From positions 80,282-144,281 of the forward strand of contig KV918959.1 in the NCBI GenBank assembly GCA_002049455.2: DNA of 64,000 bases, in the 5' to 3' direction. Made by a program: the position numbers and the translations under genes. Shown piece by piece: positions 22,472-31,463 of this stretch. Each line of letters opens with the position of its first letter. Within the stretch, counting starts at the first letter, position 1. The DNA is from Porphyra umbilicalis. Taxonomy: Eukaryota > Rhodophyta > Bangiophyceae > Bangiales > Bangiaceae. Below the pieces are notes generated by a model, which was given only the letters and a program-made list of their open reading frames with translations, made no database searches and had not been told where the DNA came from.

Positions 22472-23729
22472 TCACAAAAGACTACTCAAGCCCGTCCCAT
22501 GCCCCTCCTCGGTATACACCGGCAGCGTGATAGTGACGTTGCCAATCTTGTTGAGAGCGCCATCAACGACCCCGGCGGAGCTGTTGGCCTTCCATACAAT
22601 ACCAGAGGCGTCCTTGGGACCGTCTGGCACGTCCCTAGCATCCACCACTTGGACAGCAAGCTCACATGAAAAGCCGCCGATGGAAGCATCAAACTCCTCA
22701 GTCTCGCGCACGGCCACGCGCACACGTTGCCCGTCATGCGCCCAGCCCAGAAGGAACCACTCCTTCCCATTGCCGTCAACGTGGCAGTGCACCAGGGTTC
22801 GCCGCACCTTGTTGCCGTTTCGGCGCACAAACGTTGCCGACAGGCATGCAGACGTCAATTCTGTAGGCACGCCGACCGCCGATAGCACCATCAATGGACC
22901 ATCCACACGAGCCACGCATGTCGTGCGCACCGCGCCGCCCCATCCGCTGACCAGCTGCAAGCCCGCACGCCGCACGAACTGTGTGAACGCCTCCCGCGAG
23001 CAAACCTGCATGATTGACAGCTTGACTCGCTCCCCGTCCTTGTCGCCTCGTGGGGATGGCGGGCACCGAGGCAGACGGCACAGAAGCGAGCTCAACCGGC
23101 AATCCTGCAGGTCCTTGCCCCTGGAGCACTCCCCCTCCCGCTCTAGAGCCTGTCGGATGCCCTGGAAGCTGCTCAACAGCGACTGAGCCACGCTGGCCTC
23201 GCGCCGCAGTGCGCTGACGAGCTCCTCGCGCTCGGCGTCGCGCGCACTCAGCCCGGCCAGCGTGACCTTGATCTCATCAATGTCCATGGTGTAGTTGCGC
23301 CGCTGCTTGGCGGCCGTCGTGGGCGCCTTCATCGGGGCATCAGTCGCCCAGAAGACTACGCCCGAAGAATGCAAGATGCCCGGCGCCGCCGCCGACGCGA
23401 CAGCAACCGTCAGAGGCACCGTCGCGGAGGACCTGGCATGCGACCCAGGTGTTGCAACGGCAGGTGCCAACGGCGTCTGCTGTTGCACAGCAGTTGACGA
23501 GGAAAGGCGCGGGCGTGGTGGACCCAGCTTCTTACCGCTGCTGCTTGACTGGCTGCTCGAGCCATGAGCCGCTTTCCAGGACGGTCGCGGCCGGAAAGAT
23601 GAAGAGGAATCGCGGCTTCGCGTCGAACGAGCCGAGGGCTCGCTGCTGCTCATGTCGCCGCCGCGCAACACCAGTGTCACGTTCTGGATGTTGCTGCCAA
23701 GTGCCCCCGGGTCCAGAGATGGTTGTTCT
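22472..23729 (-). CDS. Unknown protein, probably 3' exon of a spliced gene
   Basis: I do not recognise the family. The minus-strand frame is open to a TGA at 22472-22474. The first ATG in frame is at 23653, giving 393 residues. However, a good 3' splice site (pyrimidine tract ending TTTTTCAG) lies just before 23729 and the frame is open back to it, so an upstream exon is likely. The protein has a Ser-rich basic N-terminal part and a predicted helical/coiled segment (MDIDEIKVTLAGLSARDAER to SLLSSFQGIRQALEREGE). A C-terminal globular region follows, with FTQFVRRAGLQLVSGWGG, RRTLVHCHVDGNGKEWFLLG and VRVAVRETEEFDASIGGFSC. It sits head-to-head with the 24.3-kb transposase half and may belong to the same element. 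Confidence 0.5.
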
Positions 23730-24352
23730 CTGAAAAAGTGCAAGACAAGTGGTCGGCAACACGTTGGGGCGAAGGGGGTGGGAACAAAAATAAGGCGAGA
23801 AGGGAGGGGGGGGACAGTGGGCGACACCAGGGCAGCAACAATGGAGAAGCCAATACAGCACTACGAAAGGGGCGGGAGACGCTCTTGCTAGACCTGCAGG
23901 CAGTTGTCAGCGACTGGAGGTGCGTGGAGCTGCAGACAAGACCAAGCCAACTCGACAACGCGCGCTGTCCGTGGCTTCCTCTGGCTTTGAATTTGACTGG
24001 GGATGTTTGAAAGCAGATTGTCGAAATCAAATGTTGGATCTTTTGTGCCACACGTGTCACCACGGGCTCGACCAGCGGGCACGTGGTGCTTCTTCCCGCT
24101 CCGTGACGTCCCCATTTGTTTCGCACAGCCACCGCCACGCAGCCAAGATGCCGCTACGTGACCCAAGGAGGCACAGGAGGTACTTTTGCGACGCGCCCGT
24201 CGACCAACATCTCCGGGAGTGATCATCGTAGGTGCCCCGGTGCTCTGTTTCCACTTTTCCTGGAGCCGCCTGTCGTGTCTGGCTTGACGCGGCCGGGGCG
24301 CCAGCATCCCTGCCGTTTCCACCCCCAAAGCACTCACACCATCAACCCCCCA
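23730..24352. other. Region between divergent frames
   Basis: Holds a possible upstream exon of the minus-strand gene; a minus frame at 23888-24337 contains the plausible segment KDPTFDFDNLLSNIPSQ. It would also be the 5' leader of the + strand transposase half, whose frame is open upstream of its first ATG to about 24116. No firm exon could be placed. Confidence 0.3.
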
Positions 24353-25798
24353 ATGGCAGCGGCAAGGACCAGCAGCCTCAACGAGGGCTTGCGCAGGTTG
24401 GGGCTGAACGCCGACACGGACAACAGCGTCTTTTTCTCGTGGTCTCGGGCCTTCGGTTCATCAAACTTCGACGCTTTTCGGAGCATCGTTCCAGCCCCCG
24501 ACCACGTCTTCATGCTCGGTATCACGCGGCGGTTGATCAAAGCGCTGTTCGCGACGCTCTCTAATAATCAGCGTGTGAGCGTGTCGACGTCTATGCGGGA
24601 CGCGCTGGCTCTGTCGGGGCTGCGGCGTACAAGGCCTTACAACTTCAACTCAAAAGATGTGCACTCGCTCCTCATCTACGAGTGGGCAGCCGTACTCAAA
24701 ATCTGCATCGTGGCCATCAAGCGGTCCATCCCGTGGCCGGAAACAAGCCCGGCGGCTGTGCCGCGCCCCCCGCCGCTAACACTGCGGCTGGGCTCACTCG
24801 AGAAGTTTCAGCTGCTGATGTGCAAGACGTACTTCTCTCCTCGCGTGGAGCTTGATGGTGGCGACGCCTGCAGGGCGGCCGCAAACTTGGAGGAGCTGCA
24901 GCGCCTGGCTACCGACTTCCTCTCATCAGTGGACGCGGTTTGCCGGCGAGCCGACTGCAGTGGAATCAAGTCCATGTCGGACGTGCCCAACCTTCACCGA
25001 GTGCGTGAAATCTACTTCTTTTCCGTACCCTGGTTTCTGCACATCAAGCACACACGGGAGCTCCATTTTGAGGCCGCCCACCAGCACCTCAAGAAGGCCG
25101 CCCTGTCAGGAAACGGCCACGACGACGCACGCCGGGCCATGTACCGGATGCGAGACGAGGAGACGCTGTCTCGCCTGGTCCTCGCGCCGACCAAGTTTCG
25201 TGTCGCCCCCGAGTGGCTGCGGCACGCGGGTATCCGCAAGGCCGCCGCAGAGGCACTGCCTCTATGGAGCCAAGGTGCGAGTCAGTGGACTATGGGTGGG
25301 CGATGTTTGACGGCGGACAGCGTGCCCCACCAAGCCGTGGCGCTCGCCGCGCACCTCTGCGCTGACGGCTTTGAGCCGTCATGGCGCTCCGCGGTTACAC
25401 GTCGCGATGCCCACCCTGCCAAGGTTGGAGACTGCCTCGGCATCCTGTGCGCCGGGCTTCAATACGCCCATCGCCTGTTGCCCGTTGCTGTGGGTTACGC
25501 TGCGCGCGCCCGCGGGTGCAAAGTCGAGTTTTTTCGACTCCGCGCGCTCTTTTTGAGTTCCCTCGGGCAGCCGATGGCAGTCGTCAATCCGTTCCGTGTG
25601 ACTGGGGAAGGGGTGCATGCCGTAGAAGAGAGTCGCTTTTTGGCAGTCGTCATGGGCTCAGCGGTGCGCCGCGCCCTCGCTGTGCATGCGTGCCAGCTTG
25701 AATGCCCTGTCAATGAGCATGAGCAGCTTGATCACACTGACGACAACCGGTGGATTTTGCTTGGCCGCGCGGACATGTACCCGGCAGTGAGTGGGTAG
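24353..25798 (+). CDS. Tnp2/Plavaka-like transposase, C-terminal half
   Basis: A 481-residue frame from the first ATG. It carries what I take to be the second half of a Tnp2-type (CACTA/Plavaka-related) DDE transposase. Supporting segments are PAPDHVFMLGITRRLIKAL (the region that follows the zinc-binding part in such proteins), FNSKDVHSLLIYEWAAVL, and NLHRVREIYFFSVPWFLHIK followed by RELHFEAAHQHLKKA, which fits the late helical block of the family. The N-terminal half is on the opposite strand at 26184-28136 and stops where this half would begin. The frame ends in TAG, but GCA|GTGAGT at 25784-25792 is a strong splice donor. A CTCAG acceptor at 25834-25838 would extend the protein by 133 low-complexity residues to 26237. 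Family assignment is by remembered motif pattern and is not exact. Confidence 0.62.
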   Translation: MAAARTSSLNEGLRRLGLNADTDNSVFFSWSRAFGSSNFDAFRSIVPAPDHVFMLGITRRLIKALFATLSNNQRVSVSTSMRDALALSGLRRTRPYNFNSKDVHSLLIYEWAAVLKICIVAIKRSIPWPETSPAAVPRPPPLTLRLGSLEKFQLLMCKTYFSPRVELDGGDACRAAANLEELQRLATDFLSSVDAVCRRADCSGIKSMSDVPNLHRVREIYFFSVPWFLHIKHTRELHFEAAHQHLKKAALSGNGHDDARRAMYRMRDEETLSRLVLAPTKFRVAPEWLRHAGIRKAAAEALPLWSQGASQWTMGGRCLTADSVPHQAVALAAHLCADGFEPSWRSAVTRRDAHPAKVGDCLGILCAGLQYAHRLLPVAVGYAARARGCKVEFFRLRALFLSSLGQPMAVVNPFRVTGEGVHAVEESRFLAVVMGSAVRRALAVHACQLECPVNEHEQLDHTDDNRWILLGRADMYPAVSG

Positions 25799-26183
25799 TA
25801 CAGCGTCATTTGTCACTTTTTTGCATGTCCATGCTCAGGTAAAAGCCACAAACCCAATGTACTCATCCAATAGCAGCAGTTCCGCAACCACCACTAATGC
25901 GCGCACAGTGCCGTCTCATCAATCCATCTCTCTCCCTCTTCTCACACGCCAGGGCGCCAAGCACGCAATCACATGCTCTCCTGTGCACCGCCGTCGCTCG
26001 AAACCACACAAAGACACGCTCTCGCTGGCAGTAGCCACCCTCACCGCCGCGCCACGGAACCGGCGCCCACCCCCACAAATTAAAAGCAGCTGCCACCCCT
26101 CACAGTGCCCCGTGTTGCCCCAGCTGCCCCCGATGCTCAGGGTGGGCGAGACCGCACGACCCCTCCCCACCTCCATTAGCATG

Positions 26184-28136
26184 TCACATAGAAACTGCAG
26201 ACAACGCGGCTCGCACCGCCTCCAACACAGAGGCTGATCGGTCGGTCGGTCGCGCCAGAGAAATGGCGCAGGATGAGCCTGCCTTGGCATACTGGCTGCC
26301 GCTACCGCCGGGAAGCACGTACGAGCACAGCGTGCACGGGGCGTCCGCGCCGTGGCCCTTCAACTTGCAGCTTTTCGACACCTGCGGGTAGTCGCCGACG
26401 TAAAAGCTCACATCCACCTTGACGCGCACGGGGTTGCCGTCGGGATCCGATACCATCCACCCGTCGTGCACACCGATAGCCAGGTCATCCTGGATATGCC
26501 GCAGGATGTGGTCCGAGTCCACATCAGGAGGCACAACACCGATCGTGCGCGTCGCGTGGCGAGTAGTCCGCCGGTGGTACAGCCAACTCATGTACGACAT
26601 GTACACGCCGCCCAACGAGGTCTTTCGCTGCCTTCTGACGTTGAAGTCGTCGCTGTAGAAGGCGAGAAAAACCATCAACACGGGGATTTGGTCGGTACCC
26701 ATGCTTTGCAGCATGAACGGATGTGTGGGGGTATCCTTGGTCCACCCGACTGCGGCGCCGGGCTCGTGGCACACACCAGAAACCGATACTATGGGCCCCC
26801 CCGCTGGCAGAAAGTTGACCGTCGGGCGGTCGCCTGCCTTCCAGTGACGGAGAAGCAGGTCCCCCGCGCACTGCCCCTGGTAGTAGAGGGCGGCCATAAA
26901 GTCCCCCGCGTGCACGTCGTCGTTGTCCTCTACGCCGGCTGACGCCGATGCAAACCGGCACTCGCCCATTATGTACCCGCGCAGGGCACCACCCCCGCGC
27001 AAGGACACGTTGATGGTGTCTCCGGGTGAGTACACGACGCCCAACAAGGAGAAGTGGCCCACCGTGTTGTCGCCACACAAAGCCGACCATCGCCGGCGAA
27101 CAAACGGCGTGTCGAGGAATTCTGGCTCGAGCTCCAGGTCCGCCGCCGTGCGCTTGCCGTACTCCGTGAAAAGGTCGTACGTCTCCTTGAAGGCAAATTT
27201 TCGCGCAACATGCGTGCTTGGCAGCACTGCCAGTAGCTCGACCGTCGAGGTCCTGCGAGTTGGAGCCGAAAACGAGGAAAACGGCAAGGACCCGCCCGCA
27301 TGCACCATCGTGGCGTACTTGCCACGCATAGTCGAGAGGCAAGGCAACCGCGCATGTGGAGCGTGGTGGTTGTGCATGTCGCGCACGATGTCGTAGAGTT
27401 TGTCACCGGTGTCCCGCTGGCCGCGGAGCAGTAAATATTCGTATAACTGCTCTGGCGTTGTGAAAGGGTGGCGGAAGGGCGTACGCAGCGCCGCGGCATC
27501 AGCGATGGCAGTAGGGCGGCGTGGGGTGTCTGACGCTGGTGGCGTCGAGCCCGTAGCAGGAGAGAGGAAGGTGGTGAGGTCGGTGCGCTCCCCCGCTGTG
27601 TGGGCGACGTCAACCTCAGCAAACGCACGATATTCACTGATATCATTATCAGCTTCTTCGCACGCCCCGTCGGTGGACGCGCCAAAGCTGCACGCGTGGG
27701 GGACTTCTGCCCCGTCGTCCTCCTCGTCCGACCATCCTAGCAAATAGGGCGCGGGGGGTTCAATTACCGCTTCGTCCCCCCGCTTGTCGTCGGGCCCCTC
27801 CGGCAGCCCACTAATGTCCCGGCTGGTGGTCGGGCCATCCACCGCCGCGGTGCTGCCAAATGCGTCGAGATCCCCGTGCTCGAGGTGATTCAACGCGCCT
27901 GCGTGTCTGGGAACAGCCGTCGGCACTAGCGGTGCAGATGAAGAACGGAGCAGCGGCTGTACAGGAGGCAACGTGGACGGGCCCGCCGCCTCACCTCCGC
28001 CCCCAACACGCGCCGTCATGCACGGACCACCAGTAGCAGCAGAAGTTGACACCGATCGCGGCACGCACGTTCTACGAGCCCGTTTTAAGCCCGTCCCCCG
28101 AGTGGGCACAGGGGGCAGCGGCAACCAGCGACCCAT
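26184..28136 (-). CDS. Tnp2/Plavaka-like transposase, N-terminal half
   Basis: A 650-residue frame from an ATG at 28136. The first ~200 residues are low-complexity and acidic. Then come HPFTTPEQLYEYLLLRGQ and DIVRDMHNHHAPHARLPCLS, and GVVYSPGDTINVSLRGG. Near residue 490 is the catalytic-type segment IPVLMVFLAFYSDDFNV with GGVYMSYMSWLY. Near 590-610 is the zinc-binding-like segment CKLKGHGADAPCTLC, followed by AKAGSSCAISLARPTDRS. This order matches the first half of Tnp2/Plavaka-type transposases, which continue for several hundred more residues. Here the frame ends at a TGA right after that point. The missing continuation appears on the other strand at 24353-25798. No intron or frame break is visible within this half. 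Confidence 0.72.
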   Translation of the reverse strand: MGRWLPLPPVPTRGTGLKRARRTCVPRSVSTSAATGGPCMTARVGGGGEAAGPSTLPPVQPLLRSSSAPLVPTAVPRHAGALNHLEHGDLDAFGSTAAVDGPTTSRDISGLPEGPDDKRGDEAVIEPPAPYLLGWSDEEDDGAEVPHACSFGASTDGACEEADNDISEYRAFAEVDVAHTAGERTDLTTFLSPATGSTPPASDTPRRPTAIADAAALRTPFRHPFTTPEQLYEYLLLRGQRDTGDKLYDIVRDMHNHHAPHARLPCLSTMRGKYATMVHAGGSLPFSSFSAPTRRTSTVELLAVLPSTHVARKFAFKETYDLFTEYGKRTAADLELEPEFLDTPFVRRRWSALCGDNTVGHFSLLGVVYSPGDTINVSLRGGGALRGYIMGECRFASASAGVEDNDDVHAGDFMAALYYQGQCAGDLLLRHWKAGDRPTVNFLPAGGPIVSVSGVCHEPGAAVGWTKDTPTHPFMLQSMGTDQIPVLMVFLAFYSDDFNVRRQRKTSLGGVYMSYMSWLYHRRTTRHATRTIGVVPPDVDSDHILRHIQDDLAIGVHDGWMVSDPDGNPVRVKVDVSFYVGDYPQVSKSCKLKGHGADAPCTLCSYVLPGGSGSQYAKAGSSCAISLARPTDRSASVLEAVRAALSAVSM

Positions 28137-30101
28137 CAGGCCTCAGCCAAAACACGTGGCGGCCGCCGACCGCCGTGAACCCCCCCGCCCATGCACCGCG
28201 GGAACCTTTCGCAGCTGCAAAATGGCGAGAACACGCGCACGGAGGAGGACGGATAAGAGTCGCACACGTGTGCCAAACAGCCGGCGCGAGGGAGCATGCG
28301 GCACACGACGGCTACGCGGACGGAAGCAGAGACGGGGAGCAGGAAATGACAGGCCAGGTAATTGACCTGGTAGGTAGGTGTGTGCATCAGAAGTGCTTCA
28401 TTCACCCACACGATTCTCCCCTCACCCCCGCTGTGCGTCTTGCCGTGGCACACGCGGTCCGCCCCACGTCACACCGAGTCCGCCACACCCCCCCCGAGTC
28501 CGCGTTGTTCGTCTCAAGCCCAAACGAGAAGTAGGCGATCGTGTTGCCCAGCGCGAGTTGTCCGTCGTCGAGTCAGCCCTGTAGAAATTCGAAGGAGAGA
28601 CACACAGAATCAGACCAGTATCAGCGAGGTCGATGGCGGCAACGTACAGCGCCAACAAGAGTAAGAGCGTGAACGGCGGTTGCGTACCACAGAGCTCGCC
28701 GAGGCAAGCAAAGCAGGCCGAGTGCAGCAGATGCCGACAGGCGCCCGAGAGTGGATCGGTCGTCGTCGAGAGAGAGGCAGCTCAACGTACCAACACGGTT
28801 CACTTTGGACGAGTCAAGGGCGTCCCCACGGCAGTGGCAGAAGCGCGGCGGTGGACCTCAACACGCGCCCACCTGCGCCACAGATAGCTGCCGCTGTCGG
28901 CGTCGTCGACAACACCAGCTCCCCCCGTCCCGATGCGCTGGTTCTTGAAAATTTCCTCCCGTGTGACCACTCGCCTACCCACGCCGGGACACCACAGCCC
29001 GTGCGGTCCTCCACAGTCCTCGTTGACAGGCATCCAGGTGGACTTGCGAGTGCTGGGGGCTACAAATGAGCTCGAAGCGCGACGAAGCGACCGCGCGATA
29101 GAGCAGCACGGGACACTCGAGAGAGGCCGCGGCTGAGTTGCACAGACGCGATGGTAGGAGAGGGGAGATGGCAATCATCCTGGTGGCATGTGCGGCCAGT
29201 GTCACGTCGCGCCAGGGGTCTACCACTGCCCACGTGAGGGCAGGACACTGGAGACTGAGTGGACGTGGTGCGTAGACGAGTAGTGCCATCGGGCGTCATC
29301 TGCGACTGCTCAATTCCGGTTGTCAAAACGAACAATTCTAAGGAGCTGCCACTTGACTGTCTTGCATGATCCACCGCCCACAAAGGTTGACATGCCGCTG
29401 GAGAGGGTGTGTCTTCCTCGAGTACACAGGGGTGCTCCCACCTTCCCTTGCGGCGGGCGGCCGCTTGTCTTGCTTCTGGGCACCATTCCATTGCGCGTGT
29501 GCTCTGAGCCCTAGCATGCTGCTCTCTAGCCTCCCTGTGCCCCTCGTACGATGAAGCGACCACCTTGATGCCACCTTACACATTTCTTTGGAACTCCCGA
29601 CGCTCCCGTGGCGCTGCGAGGCATCCTTCCCCGGCGATGCTCGGGGTGTGGGACGGCGGCGTCCAACGCCTCGCCGCTTCTGACTCGGAGATGACGTAGA
29701 GGCATGCTCGGCTGGCCGCAGTACGCATCCAGGTCGGTTGCCACTGGTCAAGAGAGTGCCGCGATTGTTGCGGTCCTCGCTTGAATGCACTACCGTGGGG
29801 GACGGTGCGGGCGGCGAGCTCGGTCCTGCAAAAAGCATTTATTATGCTCCATCGCACTCCAATAAAACGCAGAATTCAACGTGAGGGCAATAACCGGCAC
29901 AGGGGACAAATGAGGCAGCCCCCACCAAAGCCGTAGCCCTCAACGAGCAAAAAAAAAACAATCAGAACAAGGCGCAAGTGCAGGCATAGGGGACAAATGA
30001 GGCAGCCCCCACCACTGCGAGTCACGAGCGCACGCACAGCGCGCAAAACATCGAGCGCGGTGCAGTCAGCCGCGGCCAGTGCGACGTTGTCCACCCTCCT
30101 C
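28137..30101. other. No gene supported
   Basis: Moderate GC. Several overlapping 60-170-residue frames on both strands lack domains. A direct repeat of about 30 bases (AGGGGACAAATGAGGCAGCC core) occurs at 29901 and 29988, in the 3' flank of the minus-strand gene that ends at 30102. Confidence 0.4.
29901..30017 (+). repeat. Direct repeat, two copies 87 bp apart
   Basis: AGGGGACAAATGAGGCAGCC plus CCCACCA at 29901 and again at 29988, separated by an A-rich segment. It lies just downstream of the stop of the 30.1-kb gene. Confidence 0.7.
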
Positions 30102-31463
30102 TCAGAAAACATCCTCCTCCTCGAGGTCCTGGTTGCCGACGGCGTCAACGTCGGCATTGTCGTCGGCTGCTCCCACGCCAGCACCGACAGCAAAAGCTGG
30201 GGCGCCCGGGATGGCGCTCGCCTCCTCCGCCGATAAAATCTGGATGACCACGTTGAGGGCCAGGCGCTTGGTCGGTCGCGGGACCAACAGGCTCCAGACG
30301 CAAGGGCCGTTGGTGGCAGTGGCCTGGAGGGTAGGCGCGACCGCCTCGCTCCACACTTCGCGCGGCGAGAGGACGACACGGCGCAGGCACTCGGCCGTGA
30401 TGAACTTCACGTTGGGCTCGAATTCGTGGGCGTGGCGCACCAGCGCCGACAGCACGTCCTCCGCGAAACTGTAAAGACAGACCTCACGGACCACCCAGCG
30501 CTCGGACGCGGGCCCGGACGCCCCAGCTTCCGTCGAGATGGAGCCCGTCGCGGACGCCAAATGGCGGCTGACGGCGGCAAAATAGGAGCTGCCGGCGGCA
30601 TCGGCAAGCACTGGCTTGACCGCCGCCGCATCGCGGTGCTTGATGTAGACACCATCCCGCTGCTGCATGGGGAAGGACGCGACGTTCTTGTAAAGCACCG
30701 CGCGCGCCACCGACCGCCCATCATTAAGCGCGTTCCGGATGATCGAGAGGCCCGCCTCGTCGACGCGGTCAATGCTGCTGGGCATGAGCTTACTCTTGTT
30801 GCGGAACACCTCCGGCTGGTTGCCGATAGTGGCGTAGTCAGTGTAGATTTTGTTCAAAATGCCCATGTTCACGCGAGTGAACTTCTTAACAACAAAGCTG
30901 TTGCCGCTGGACGACTTGGCCGCCGTCGGGAAAAAGGTGGTAAGCGTGTCGCCCTTGGCCTCCTCGTCCGCGTCAAGCAGCTTCACGCGGCGCGACACGC
31001 CGAGCGCATGGGCGCGGCGGATCTGCGGCATGGAGAGCGCCCGGTTGACCGCGACACGGATCTCATCCACGGAGCGCTGCTCGAAGGCGACGCCCGGGGT
31101 GGACGACTGTTGCATCTCCTCCACCATCGCCGCCACGACGATGACTGCCATTGCGGCGGCGATGTCCTCGGTCTTGTTGGCGCGCTGCTCGTGCGCGACG
31201 AGCTCCCCTTTCACCAGCTCTGCAAAGCCGTGGAGAACCGCATCGTCCTTCACAAGGCGGTCCGCCTCAACCGACACCTGGTCGCGCACCGCATCGCACA
31301 CAGCCTTGACATCTGCATCACGCATCGGCGACATGGCCATAGCGACCGCCGCCGCCAACTCCTGCACGTCCTCGAGGGAAAATCGACCGTTCACGGGGCG
31401 GTTGGCCTCGGCGCCGTCATCAGTGGCCGAAGAGCTGGGGCGGGGGCGGCGGTGGCCGACCAT
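30102..31463 (-). CDS. Unknown 453-residue protein
   Basis: I do not recognise the family. The first ATG is at 31463. The frame is open 31 codons further upstream without an ATG (LPDGNVINLLGVETPANAK), so a 5' exon is possible. The stop is TGA after an acidic end (NQDLEEEDVF). The N-terminal half is helical and Ala-rich (FSLEDVQELAAAVAMAM, AAAMAVIVVAAMVEEMQQ). The centre has RRVKLLDADEEAKGDTLTTF and VNMGILNKIYTDYATIGNQP, and the C-terminal half looks folded (VREVCLYSFAEDVLSALVRH, RRVVLSPREVWSEAVAP, RLALNVVIQIL). There are no clear transmembrane segments, signal peptide or catalytic motif. The frame is intact over its length. It stands upstream of, and in the same direction as, the transposase N-terminal half, so it may be transposon cargo. 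Confidence 0.55.
   Translation of the reverse strand: MVGHRRPRPSSSATDDGAEANRPVNGRFSLEDVQELAAAVAMAMSPMRDADVKAVCDAVRDQVSVEADRLVKDDAVLHGFAELVKGELVAHEQRANKTEDIAAAMAVIVVAAMVEEMQQSSTPGVAFEQRSVDEIRVAVNRALSMPQIRRAHALGVSRRVKLLDADEEAKGDTLTTFFPTAAKSSSGNSFVVKKFTRVNMGILNKIYTDYATIGNQPEVFRNKSKLMPSSIDRVDEAGLSIIRNALNDGRSVARAVLYKNVASFPMQQRDGVYIKHRDAAAVKPVLADAAGSSYFAAVSRHLASATGSISTEAGASGPASERWVVREVCLYSFAEDVLSALVRHAHEFEPNVKFITAECLRRVVLSPREVWSEAVAPTLQATATNGPCVWSLLVPRPTKRLALNVVIQILSAEEASAIPGAPAFAVGAGVGAADDNADVDAVGNQDLEEEDVF

Larger units (their letters stand above)
24353..28136. mobile_element. Tnp2-type DNA transposon with internally inverted transposase
   Basis: The core of the element is the two convergent transposase halves. 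Terminal inverted repeats and target duplication were not identified. The unknown genes at 22.5 and 30.1 kb may be cargo or accessory genes. Confidence 0.5.
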
